In this document: positions 8,460 to 17,942 of the stretch, piece after piece
How the letters are laid out: every line of letters begins with the position of its first letter
Position numbering within the stretch: position 1 is the first letter of the stretch
DNA from: Parachlorella kessleri
Taxonomy: Eukaryota > Chlorophyta > Trebouxiophyceae > Chlorellales > Chlorellaceae
DNA length: 17,942 nt
NCBI GenBank assembly: GCA_001598975.1
Contig: BBXU01002420.1
Coordinates: 1-17,942, forward strand
Direction of reading: 5' to 3'
Position numbers and translations under genes: made by a program
The notes under the pieces: generated by a model
The model's database searches: none
The model's input: only the letters and a program-made list of their open reading frames with translations
What the model was told of the DNA's origin: nothing

Positions 8460-10917
8460 ATGGCCACTGATGGCAAGGCTTGCGGAACTGGGTTCAGCAA
8501 AGGCGGTGCTTACCAGCCATCGCCACTTAAGGAGCCAGAGGAGCGCATAGCGGCGTTCAGGAGGAAGCCCGACGTGGTGCTTAATGTGTCAGCCTGGGCA
8601 ACGACAGAAAATGGCCCGCAAGAACCAGGCAGCAGGCTGCCAAGCCGTCCAGGACTGGAGCTCTGGAACTTGCTCCGTGGCAGGTGCGCGCTGCCATGCT
8701 ACAAGGCTGGGGCCTCCTTCGGAAAGCGGGGATACACACGGCCGTACCTGCCAACGTCACCTCTAGCGGATGCGCAGGTGGAGTCAGGCTTGGCGAGTTG
8801 TCAGTCCACCCTGGCGCACCCGGCATAGCAACGGGAGTCAGGAGGTGGGACGTTCAGTGGAGACGGTCATAACAGAGGCGCACCAGGATAGGGCTGTATT
8901 GACATTGTGGTGCTGCATGGGTGGTAAACAAGGTCGGAAAGTCACGGACGTCCGGGTCGACCAGGGCCTCACCATTACCATCACCTGCTCCCTGCAGGAG
9001 CTGGCACCCTCACCATCCACGCTGTACATTGGCCCCAGCGAGCAGGATGCAGCCTCCCGCAGCGATTTGGTTGTGCAGAGATGGCAGCGGGCCGTCAAAT
9101 CAGTTATCAACAGCCGTGCCATGACGCGGGACATGGACCTGCTGAACGAGCGCTTGGCACCTGGGGAAGACCGACTGCATGCCCTGATAGATTTGGAGGT
9201 GCGGCTGGCGACCCTTTCCCAGCCCCAGCGCAAGCAGCTGGTGGCCGCCCTGCTGCGGCGGCGAGAGGACCAGTACATCTCCTTGAAGGATCATCTGCTG
9301 CATGAACTGTTTATCACAGGTGGGTTCTCACTTTGCACAGGATTCCCAAGCCAAGCTGCCATGGCTGTGGCTGCAGCATGAAATTCTGACACTACAAGTC
9401 GGGGAGCGGACAATAGCAGATCATGGCAGGGGATCGAAACTGGAAGTAAGCAAACTGTTGATTTGATGGTCCTGCCGCAGGCGAAAAGATATTTGACTTC
9501 TGCACGCCATCTGATATGGGTCATCATGGACTCTACTTCACAGTCAGCTTCATCTTCCTCATCGCTGTCGCCTTCTGGTTCATGGCGGGCCTGTACCCCG
9601 CTTACAAAGCCGTGAAGCAGCCCAGCAGCCTTGCCTGCTTGGCCCAGCAGCAGCAGAATGGCACATCGCCATTTGGACCTGCCCAGGTTCAAAGGTGAAC
9701 AGTGAATGTTGTACTGTGCAGCTTGAACCTAGGGCAAACGTGCTGCCCACTGCGTGCAACCTCAGCCCATCCATATGCAGGTTGAGTATTTTCCAGCTTC
9801 GCTTGTGTCCATGCGAGGCGCCCTGAACCAGATGTGATGATGCATCCTGGTGCAGGTGGATGTCGCCTAAAGATGCCACCTGGTGCTTTGGTGGCACTCC
9901 TGGGCACTTTGATGCTGAGTTTCTCATACTGTGGGGCGCGCGTTGGGGCCCTGACATGATGAAGGTGTGCTCTTGGTCCACGGTCCTGGCTGCTAAGATA
10001 TGACTACGCCAGGCTGGATAGTTCTGCTTTCTGGGAGATTAGTGGCAGGCTTCCAACCTACTGTCGTGTGAAAGTGCACTCCATGCTTGAGGGAACTGCA
10101 GGCTGATCAGTGGCTCCGTCGTGTGTGTACTTGCTGTAGGAACCCCAGCGTTGGATTACCTCTATCTTCCTCCATCAGAACTTCCTACACCTGCTGTCCA
10201 ACTGCTTGCTCTTTGCGGGGCTGGCAACCCAGATGGAGGCCAAGTATGGGACTTGGCGCCTGGTGCTGCAGTTTGTACTCTCAGCTGTCGGCGGAAACTT
10301 GTTTAGGTAACGTGAAACCCTCAGCAGCAAGCTCGTTTGCCTGGTCTTGGGTATGCTTGGTGCTGCATGCGCAAGTTCTTTCTTCCGGCCTTGATGCCCT
10401 GGCTATTGTGCTGAGTTGGCACCCAGAACTTCCTAAAGGCTAACCACATGCCATGCTTCTTGCAGTGCGGTGTTCGAGAACACCTGTGTCGCTGTGGTGG
10501 GTGCCTCTGGGGGGATCTTTGGAATTTTTGGACTCTTCATTGCTGGTGAGTTCCTGGCGCACCCAGCTTCTCTGTAACAGCCCACAGCCTCATCTGACCA
10601 GTGCTGCTATTACTTGTACAGATATGGTGATGAACTTTGAGACTCTCCAGCGGCCACTCATGCGCAGCATGATTCTGCTGGCCTTTTTCATCTTCTTCGT
10701 CGTCACCATCGCAACGACTCCCAGCGGCACGTCCCACCTATCCCATGTTGGAGGCTTCCTGTGTGGCCTGTTCCCGGCATTCCTGTTCCTACCCAATCTC
10801 CACAGCGAGCGCTGGGAGGCGTGGCTGCCATACGTGGGAGGCCTACTGGCAATCGTTATATATGTGACGCTGCCAGCCTACTTCTACCGCCACATATACC
10901 AAAACATTAGCTGTTGA
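8460..10917 (+). CDS. rhomboid-family intramembrane serine protease
   Basis: Model: exons 8460-8683, 8778-9319, 9481-9694, 9856-9964, 10140-10306, 10466-10545 and 10622-10917; 543 aa. Joins from 9319 onward are secure. The first intron (8684-8777) is a phase-compatible guess, so the first 75-150 residues are provisional. Rhomboids cut substrate transmembrane helices inside the membrane with a Ser-His dyad. Seen: a soluble N-terminal part of about 270 residues, then TM1 (GLYFTVSFIFLIAVAFWFM). Loop 1 follows with WGARWGPDMMK and EPQRWITSIFLHQNFLHLLSN; His380 and Asn384 match the HxxxN oxyanion site. GASGGIFG carries Ser433, and SHLSHVGGFL carries His487. A last helix (YVGGLLAIVIYVTLPAYFY) gives about seven helices, with an extra one after the catalytic His. 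Both catalytic residues are present, so it should be active. Membrane location and substrates cannot be told from sequence. Confidence 0.85.
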
Positions 10918-11568
10918 GGGTATGCTGGGGGTGACTTGAACAGCCGTAGTCACCCCATGACATCAATTCATATTTGCTGCTGGCGGCTTGATGTTATGCT
11001 TGGCCCCTATCTTCATGCCTATCTTGTTGTACATGTCACTTTCCTGAGCAGGTTTTTACTTGCTCACCCAGCATGAGCCGCTCTGGCAGCTGAGGCGCGC
11101 TCAGAGAGATTTGTATGACCGAAGTTTGTAACTGACTCTGATCAGCTGACTCTGTTCGTCACATGAAGCAGGTTGAACTGTTATTGGGCTCTCCAGCACG
11201 CCTCATTCGGTCGTGGTGGCTTGGCGGCTGTCGGCGGCCCCCAACGATGATCAAACGCGACACTTGTAAATTGAACGACAGGGATCGGCTTGAGCTCTGG
11301 TTGATATAACCTTCGCTTATGAAACAGGCAGCCTCTCCTGTGTCGTGCATGTTTGACTGTCACGTCCATCATGCTGCTGGCAGTTATGCCTGGTGCGAGT
11401 ATCGGTTTTGCTATATTTAGAGCACCATCGTGTCTTTAGCACTGATCTCCAAGCTTGCCGACCAGGCCTACGACACCAGCTTCATGCCAGCTCCCCACGG
11501 TGATCTAGACTTATTACCTGTATAGGCCAGTACCTTGGGTGACTTCCCGGTGTGCCTTCAGATCCAAG
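10918..11568. other. intergenic region between rhomboid and OMA1-like genes
   Basis: This 651-bp spacer lies between two genes on the same strand. TGTAA at about 11126-11130 may be the rhomboid polyadenylation signal. CTATATTTAG near 11410 is a weak TATA-like sequence for the downstream gene. Short ORFs on the - strand have no coding character that I can see. Confidence 0.35.
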
Positions 11569-14500
11569 ATGCATGGGCTTGGTCAGGCCACGCAGTACCT
11601 TGTCCCTGTAGCACGGGCAGGAGTTCGGCTGTATGCAACCTGGAGGTTGAACTGGTTGCTTACAATTGCTGTCAAGCAAGCCGTTCCTGGTCCAGCTGCA
11701 CTTGCAATGCTGGTCCAAGGTGGAGTGCGCCTCACTGTGGCAGCGCGCATCAGCTCGCCCGCAACAGACCAGGCAGCCAAGGACAAAGCACCCAGCAGCA
11801 GCAAAGCAGCAAAGGTGAGTGGCCTATTTGTGAGGTGTGTAGACCATGTCTGACAGTTGGCACTATAATTCAGGGACAGCAAGACCAGTTGCCAACACCA
11901 CCTCCCCCGTTGGGTGCAGGCCGCTGAGATGGCAGCAGCACAGCAGAAGCCCACAACACGAAAGCGCACGTTGCCTCGTGGGCTGCCAGCGCTGCCGCCG
12001 CGGCCTAGCCTAAGTGCAATCCTCCCATCACCTGAACACAGCACCCGGCCCGTGGGCCTGCCCCTCAACTTCCTTGCACAGACAGCTGCACGGGGACCGC
12101 TGTACCGGCTGCAAGGAGACCGCCTGTTGAGAGGGCTCATTGGCTTGGCAGCAACGGTCCTGCTCTGCAGGTCGGTGACAGGTCCAGCCACAGGAGGTCC
12201 CATCACACGCAACCCGCAGTCCGAATAGAACCGCTGTTACCTGCGTCATGCGGGGGGATGAAGCCGGGTGGGGTGCAGAGGCATTCATTGTACAGATTGG
12301 GTGAACAGGCTTAGGGCTCGGCGCAGGCATTGATGTCCCCAGCCACCTGTCTTCGCCTGCCTGTCCGCTTACCCTGGGTGCAGAGGCTTCCCCACCCCCT
12401 TCACACGGCGCAAGGCCTGGCTGCCGCCGCCCCTCTTTGAGTTTTTCTACCACAAAATCCTCGGCCCGGTGGCTGCCGTCAGCTACCTGTACTCAGACCC
12501 GACCCAGCTGGCGGCTACCAGCCCCAGGGACAGAGCCATCTGCCAGGCGTACGAGCCGGCCATCCAGCAGGTGGGAGGACTTGAAGCTGGAAAACAGAAC
12601 GCGAGGGCCCGCGGGGGTGTGACTTAACTACAGTCATGGCTTCCTACGTGGTCTCATTGGGTCTAGGTCCTTACTCAAATGCTTCCCCCTCATTGCCCCG
12701 CCCAGGCTGTCAAGTCGCCGGAGGAGAGGTCCTGCTCGTACCCTGCCCTGCCCTGCACTGCACTGCAAGAGGGCACCTGGGCAGCATGCAGTGCACAAGT
12801 TGAGCTATGGTGGACTCTTCAAGTATATTTTCTGTCTTTGGTGTGGTGGGGCGTCGGCTCAGGGCTGCTTCCGGCCGGCTGGCACTGGCGAGCCATCGAC
12901 CCGCATTTACCAACTCCGTGCCGCACCGTAGTGACAGGCACGCTGTGCTGCTGGGCGCGCTGGGCTTCATCGCAGGCGTACACGGCCATGAGGGAGGCGG
13001 GGGCTAGGGAGGCCGCCAGGCTGGGCCGCAGCGTGGCTTTCGCGGTGCCGGAGGAGGGTGGGGTGCAGGCCATAGGCGCCAGCAGCATCAACGCATGCTG
13101 CCTGCCAGGTGGGTGCTGGGCGCGCCTGGCTGCTGTGCATGCTGCGTGCTGTGGCGCGGGTTCTGGGATACGTTTTCCCTGTTGGGGTCCTGCTTTGCTG
13201 GCAGCCCCTTGGCGTGCACAGCGGAGATGCCACTGGGCAAGGCTGCTCGTATTAGCTGGTGTTTTCTGAAGCTGGAATGAGGCCGTATTTACTTGTGCAG
13301 CATGAAGAGGGCGGGAGCCCTGGATTGCTAGGCAGATGGTTTAAACCTGGACATGCCGGGCGGATAGTTAGTCCACAGCGCCAATGTTCTGCCTGTGTAC
13401 AACCCTTGTTGAGGTTCCAGGCGCGTGCAGGTGGGATTGTTTTTGTGCACAGCGGGCTGATAGAGGCGGTTGCCGGCAGCAAGCAAGCCCTGTCCTTCGT
13501 GGTGGGACATGAGGTCAGTGCCCGTCAGTTGTCACCAGTTTTTGGCCCCAGAAGGAAGCTTAGACCAAAAAATGAAGCTGCTTTGCTACCTGATCTGAAG
13601 AGGACGGCGGGGGGAGGGAGGAGGGGCCTCCAGACTTTGCATGCTGTAAGATGGCGGCCATGTGAAGCACCGCCTAAGAGTTTTGACACACCTTGCATCC
13701 AGTTCAGACACGTCACCGATGCACCCAAGTCGCACTGCCTGCCACCAGGAGTGGGTTTGTGCATACTCTTGCGCTGGGTAGTCCTATATAAATCGATGAC
13801 TGTCGACGCCAAGCTGCAGTGGCTTCTGTGCCCCGCACTTTGCGAGAGCCCTGCCCATGTTTACCTAGCTCAACTGATTGACGTCCAGCTAGCATGACAC
13901 ATGACGGTCCCAACCTCCCCTTGATAGCTTCCCCTGCCCTGTTCCTTTGCTGCCCCAGGTGGGCCACGCGATTGGGCGCCACAGCCTGGAGAAGACCACC
14001 ATGGTGTATGGCGGCATGTTTACCATTGACGTCCTCATGGGCCTGGCGCAGCGCCTGCTGCAGGTGAGGCTGTACCGCCAGCAGTACACAATGTGCAGTG
14101 ATATTCGTTGGGGAAAGACATAGTGCTCCTTGGGGCTGGTGCAGCGCCTGCTGCAGATGAGGCTGTACTGCCGGCAGTACATGGCGCCTGCGCAGAGTAT
14201 GCGTGCATGTTTGAGAAAGGGGAAGTGCTTCTTGGGTCGCGGGAAGCAGGTAGCAAGAACCCTGCGGCGGCCGTCGGGCTGCTTTCTTCAGGATGTGCCT
14301 GTGTGCAAAGTGGCTTTGGCAGGGGCTCAGGGCTGCTGCCGTGCTGCTAAGGGGAGTTGTTGTACCCTCCGGTTGAGGGGACAGTGGAGCTTGCAGGTTG
14401 GTGGCAAGGGTTTTCGGCCTTAGCGTGCCCCTTGAAATACAAAGCCTCGAGAGTGACCTACCAACATACAGCCTCCCCGCCCCTGGCTGGCTCATCCCTT

Positions 14501-15696
14501 TCCTTGGGGCGGCTCCCATGTGACACCCTGCCCTGCTGTGAATCTTTACTCTGATCAGTCATTCATCCTCCTGTTCGCTCACGGTTGCAGAGGCCCCAGG
14601 CTAGCGGAATCGGCAGCGCCCTTCCCCGAGGCGCTTATACCGGCTCTGCAAGCGGCCTGGGAGCGGGTCTTGGGGAGGGGGACAGGGAGGGTGGCGCCCT
14701 CGGCCCCGCAGCAAGGCAGCTGCTGAGAATCTTGGAGGGAACACTGCAGAGCGGGCTGTATGTGATGCAGGTAGGGTTCTGGGTTATGCTGGGGGGTGGG
14801 GTGGGGCGGTGGAAGTCCAATTGTTGAGTCAACCTGCACCGCATATGAAACGTACACCATGGTTTTTTACCCCCGGTGCTTGTACACCCGGCCTTTCCCA
14901 ACCCCGTCGCTTGTACACCTAGCCTCAGAAATCCTGCGGGCAACGTCTAATGTGCTCCTTCTTGCCTCGGTTGCAGCTGGGCCAGTCGCGGCGCCACGAG
15001 TACGAGGCTGACGAGCTGGCGCTCCACCTTGGCAGCCATGCTGGCATGGACAGGTGCGGGGCAGGCTGCAGATTTTAGAAAATTTCACAATAAGGGGGGT
15101 CGCTTGGCGTTGCGAGCGAAGCTGATGTTGCTGGCATGGCATCTTGGGATTAAGACTGGCGGGATGCATGAGTGTGGGATGCCGCAGCCTACTTACTGTA
15201 GGTGCAGCTCTGGGTGCAGTCTCTGCTCATCCTTCGTCCAGCCTTGTGGCTGCCTGTTGGGTGGGGACGCCCGCGTGTGCACTTTGTGGCGGGATCTCTT
15301 CACCGGACTAGGCTGGTCCTCCTTTGTGTCATGTCAGCAAGAGCTCCGTCTGCAAGCCATCCCCAGCCTACTGCGGGTACGCTATGTTTCAACACACTGC
15401 GCCTCGTCTGGCGGCCCTGGCCGGTCATGTGCCCGAGCAGTATTGCAACCACCTGGGCAGTGTTGCAAACGCGCAAGTGCAGGAAGTGGCTGGCGGGCGG
15501 CGCCCAGCAGACGCTGCAGCAGTTCATGCGCATGGAGGCGGCCCCAGGGCCCGCCCTTGGCGGGGTGTCGGGGCTGCGGGAGCAGCCGGACAACCCGCTC
15601 AGCACCCACCCCGCAGCCGTGAACCGCCTGCGGAGGCTGGCCGCGGTGTTCAGGGGAATGACGGCGGCAGCGCAGCCGGCCGGGCGGTTGAGCTGA
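11569..15696 (+). CDS. OMA1: M48-family metalloprotease, OMA1-like
   Basis: Exons placed: 11569-11814, 11920-12170, 12384-12570, 12706-12728, 12824 to about 12917 (uncertain end), 12976-13108, 13431-13513, 13959-14063, 14591-14770, 14977-15053 and 15483-15696; about 530 aa. All joins keep phase except around 12730-12975, where I cannot fix the structure. OMA1 is a zinc endopeptidase of the mitochondrial inner membrane acting in stress response. Seen: a basic, non-acidic N-terminus (MHGLGQATQYLVPVARAGVR) fitting a mitochondrial presequence, and a hydrophobic segment GLIGLAATVLLC. INACCLPGGIVFVHSGL matches the family's NAFxLPGGxIxVxTGL. The zinc site HEVGHAIGRH is followed by EYEADELAL with the third ligand, and the C-terminus has STHPAAVNRLRRL. 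A Gly-rich insert (exon 14591-14770) separates HExxH from EADE. Mitochondrial targeting is inference; a chloroplast location is possible. Confidence 0.8.
14031..14183 (+). repeat. diverged duplication of an exon-intron boundary
   Basis: The segment 14038-14090 (end of the exon plus start of the intron) reappears at 14131-14183, 93 bp downstream, with only a handful of changes. The first copy holds the real donor (CTGCAG then GTGAGG). The second reads CTGCAGATGAGG, so its GT is AT and it cannot be a normal donor. Similarity extends a few bases further upstream in both copies. Confidence 0.8.
14878..14928 (+). repeat. short direct repeat inside an OMA1-like intron
   Basis: GCTTGTACACC followed by a diverged GCCT-ending stretch occurs at 14878 and again at 14909, 31 bp apart, with one or two differences. 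It lies between exons 14591-14770 and 14977-15053. No function is apparent. Confidence 0.5.
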
Positions 15697-15753
15697 CGAG
15701 GGGGAGGGGCGGCAGTGAGGGCCAGCCTGCAGCGGCGGGGCTTGTCTGTTGCC

Positions 15754-15784
15754 CACCATGCTGAGTTGGCATCTCAGCATGGTG
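15754..15784. repeat. perfect inverted repeat (12-bp arms, 7-nt loop)
   Basis: CACCATGCTGAG (15754-15765) pairs perfectly with CTCAGCATGGTG (15773-15784) around the loop TTGGCAT. It lies 57 nt after the OMA1-like stop codon, so the transcript would carry a stable stem-loop in its 3' UTR. Confidence 0.85.
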
Positions 15785-16382
15785 ATATCCTGCTGTCCTG
15801 CTGGGCCCCTGTGAGCTGGTGTGAGGAGTATGAGTATGACCCCAGCCAGTGAAGTCTGCTGGCCTTTGGAGATTTGAGTTTATATTTGATGGCAGCGCAG
15901 CTGCTGGGCACTCACTACAGCGGGGACAGCGCCCAGGGAATTGACGTGGTGAGCGACGCTGGTCCCCTATATGAGGGAAGGCGCGCTCGCCATTGCCTGC
16001 TGGGGCCGCAGAACAAGCTGGGCTGGGCTGGGTGAAGGGGACCGGCAGGTCCCCATCTTGTGTCATGGGGTGGTGTAGGGGCACGGTGTTTGGGCCGTGC
16101 TGCCGTAAGGTGCAGGCGCTATAGCTTACCAGGTTTGCAGGCTTGCAAAGCGTGGACTAGACATGGCTGCCTGTTCTGGTGAGTGATTGAGTGAGTGAGT
16201 GAAACTTGATATTTGTTCTCCTGTTGTGCCTCCCCCAGCGAGGCCGCTTCTGTTGTGTAGGATAGCTGGCTCTTGTGCAGATGCTGCTTTGCGTTGCTTG
16301 CGATGCCCTGACCTGGTACTGATCGATTTTGGGGCCCCCCCTCAGCAGCAAGGCGTAGCATACGCCCTCGGTTGAGCCATCA

Positions 16383-16470
16383 TCTTGATGATGGTGGCAG
16401 CTGAGGGACATTCTTGGTGATGGTGGCAGCTGAGCTATACAATTGGTGATGGTGGCAGCTGGTGGCTTGT
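16383..16470 (+). repeat. three-copy 29-bp-spaced repeat
   Basis: The core TGATGGTGGCAGCTG starts at 16389, 16418 and 16447, exactly 29 bp apart each time. Copies 1 and 2 continue with AG; copy 3 diverges to GTGG. The sequence between cores is partly degenerate. This is a small minisatellite. Confidence 0.8.
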
Positions 16471-17419
16471 GTGGGATGGTGCAAGGCATGCGTTAGTTCG
16501 TTGCCCAACTAGCCCTGACTGGTTGTTTACCTTGGGACTGCTGTGACCGCATCTTCGTTATGTGCGTTACGTATAATGCGGCTATGAGCCATGCGTCTTG
16601 TTAAGCCACACTACCTGCACTACTGGGCAGGATGCATCTAGTATCGTTGCACTTGACTAACATCTCGTTGCCTCCTTCCATGTGAGGCTTTGGCGTGTTG
16701 TTAATAACGTTAACTGTCCTGGTCTTTTTTCCCAATCTTGCACTTGCAAACCATTTGTTCACTGTTGACAACTCAGGAAACGGTCACCAAGGGACACTTA
16801 GAGTAATACCAGGCATGCTTGCATGCAGCCCTATCAGCCCAGGTGGCCCATGCGTAAAGGTTGCACCCGCTGCCAATACTCTTCCAGTGGCTTTAGCTTA
16901 TCTTGGGGAGAAAATCACTGGCTCAGAAATCAGGCAAGACTCAGGCTCGTTCTGCACTCAACCCCGTCAGCCCAGTATCCCAATACCCCATCCCTGCTTG
17001 CATTCCCTGCCACCCTCAACAAATACTGCCAAAAGCTGGGCTAGAGAGCCTGAGATGGTACCCAGGGATGTGCCTAAGCAAAAGAAGCATACCTTGTAGC
17101 TAGCCCTCGCATTGAGCATGTCACTGCCCTACGTCACTGCCCTATGTCAACAGGGCTTGGCAGAATGCTTAGCACGTGAACAGGTGTCATGCAAGGCATG
17201 GGCTGGGCCAGCCGTTTTGTAAAAGTCATGTCAATTCAGAATGGGTCACTGTGTACAGAAGGTTGCCAAGTGCAGCAGGTGTTGTGGCCAAGTCTAGGTT
17301 AATCAGCACAGCTTCACTGTGCCCCAGCTGACGTATCATCATGTACACGAGTTGACATGTGCAGAAATCCATTAGTAGAAATGTGCAAAACATGATTATT
17401 CCAAAAGGCTGCTGACGTG

Positions 17420-17661
17420 CTACGGTGAGCCTGCTGCGCTCATATGGCGAGGGACCAGGGAGCGTTCAAGATCCCCAGGGAAGGCCAACCGCAGAGCAGG
17501 CTCAGTCCTCCGACAAAGCAGCTCCAATGCTGATGTGTTGCTCCTCCATGCAGCCAGGGTCTCCCAGAGGGCGGTCATGGTGGAAGCCGGCAGTGCACTC
17601 CTCCCTGCCGCGGCAAACAAGCGATGTCCAGAAAGCCTTAGCTTAGCGGGCACAGGGACTT
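17420..17661 (-). CDS. probable terminal exon of a gene entering from the right
   Basis: On the - strand a strong acceptor (attagcttgcag) ends at 17662. It is followed by an open frame from 17661 down to TAG at 17422-17420, giving two bases plus 79 codons and the stop. The peptide has ordinary composition: GHRLFAAAGRSALPASTMT, then ALWETLAAWRS, then TEPALRLAFPGDLERSLVP. I recognise no family. The rest of the gene would lie beyond 17942 with the intron covering the right-hand tandem repeat. An overlapping + strand frame (17425-17646) lacks comparable splice context. Confidence is limited because only one exon is visible. Confidence 0.42.
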
Positions 17662-17769
17662 CTGCAAGCTAATGACGAGCACACACGCACAGGAAGGGAG
17701 TCTAGCCCAGCACATTCCCCCACTTATTCAGAAATACCATGCCAACACTAAATGTGCCTTGCCACTATG

Positions 17770-17882
17770 GATATGTCACTGCAGCTGCCAGGGCCACAGT
17801 GATATGTCACTGCAACTGCCTGGGCCACAGGACATGCTACTGCAACTGCGAGGGGCACAATGACAATGACATGTCACTGCAG
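17770..17882 (+). repeat. 31-bp tandem repeat, about 3.5 copies
   Basis: Units begin at 17770, 17801, 17831 and (partial) 17868. Each starts GAtATGtcACTGCaaCTGC or close to it, followed by a GGGCCACAG-like end. The third unit is longer (37 bp) and contains a small TGACAA insertion. It is a degenerating minisatellite, possibly inside an intron of the - strand gene. Confidence 0.8.
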
Positions 17883-17942
17883 GCAGCAGTTCGCAACCTT
17901 AAGACTCACTGCCAGCTAGAAAACGGGGCTGCAACGGCCCCC

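Larger units (their letters stand above)
15697..17419. other. gene-poor region, repeats and a hairpin
   Basis: I find no supportable gene in these 1.7 kb. The left part should be the 3' UTR of the OMA1-like gene and the right part the 3' UTR of a - strand gene entering from the right. It contains a 12-bp-arm hairpin (15754-15784), a GAGT microsatellite (about 16180-16201), a 29-bp repeat (16383-16470), and two copies of GTCACTGCCCTA 13 bp apart (17120-17144). The open frame at 16695-17099 has no ATG and is not supported as a gene. Confidence 0.4.

Noticed and set aside
12737..12772. CCCTG/CACTG short tandem run
   Set aside because: A simple-sequence patch within a probable intron; too short and degenerate to list as a feature.
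13713..14519. 268-codon open frame on the - strand, the longest in the window
   Set aside because: It lies antisense to an OMA1-like exon and its introns. Its product is low in recognisable structure, and its apparent internal repeat is just the antisense of the duplicated splice-donor segment.
16695..17099. 134-codon + frame with a hydrophobic, signal-like start
   Set aside because: It begins with GTG rather than ATG, has no supporting splice or family context, and its later part reads like non-coding Pro/Ser-rich sequence.
17425..17646. 73-codon + frame
   Set aside because: It is antisense to the better supported - strand terminal exon and has no ATG at its start.
17770..17882. possible CRISPR array
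   Set aside because: Units are adjacent with no unique spacers and vary in length; the gene context is eukaryotic.

Overview
The window looks like nuclear DNA from a green alga. A trebouxiophyte (Coccomyxa/Trebouxia/Chlorella-like) is my best guess, from gene style alone. Coding regions are cut into short exons (23 to about 540 nt) by introns of roughly 60-530 nt with GTGAGT/GTACGT-type donors and TGCAG-type acceptors. Genes are dense, Ala/Gly/Gln-rich, moderately GC-rich and monocistronic, with no bacterial operon features. I built the gene models by hand by joining frame-compatible exons. Every join listed keeps phase except where marked, and none is backed by transcript data.

Layout, left to right. 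(1) 1-1013, + strand: the 3' end of a gene with a Pro/Ala/Gly-rich tail carrying LFDQVF and LDLL motifs; its body lies outside the window. (2) 3559-1558, - strand: a six-exon gene for an RPA34-like (PAF49/POLR1G-type) subunit of RNA polymerase I, convergent with (1). (3) 3732-6104, + strand: a six-exon gamma-glutamylcyclotransferase-like enzyme with an extra C-terminal transmembrane tail. It is divergent from (2) across only 172 bp. (4) 6705-8077, + strand: a six-exon gene for a secreted, Cys- and sequon-containing protein of unknown function. A 36-bp tandem duplication starts within its last codons and copies the stop codon. (5) 8460-10917, + strand: a rhomboid intramembrane serine protease with an intact Ser/His dyad; its N-terminal exons are provisional. 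(6) 11569-15696, + strand: an M48 zinc metalloprotease of the OMA1 type whose HExxH motif is split by an intron; one internal exon is unresolved. (7) 15697-17419: no gene seen, but a strong hairpin and small repeats. (8) 17661-17420, - strand: a probable terminal exon of a gene entering from the right, followed by a 31-bp tandem repeat to the window end.

Nothing here is a defence island, CRISPR array, transposon or gene cluster of known type. The most noteworthy points are two membrane-proteolysis genes (rhomboid, OMA1-like) side by side in the same orientation, a membrane-anchored version of a normally soluble glutathione-cycle enzyme fold, an unrecognised secreted protein, and two small duplications caught at functional boundaries (a stop codon and a splice donor).
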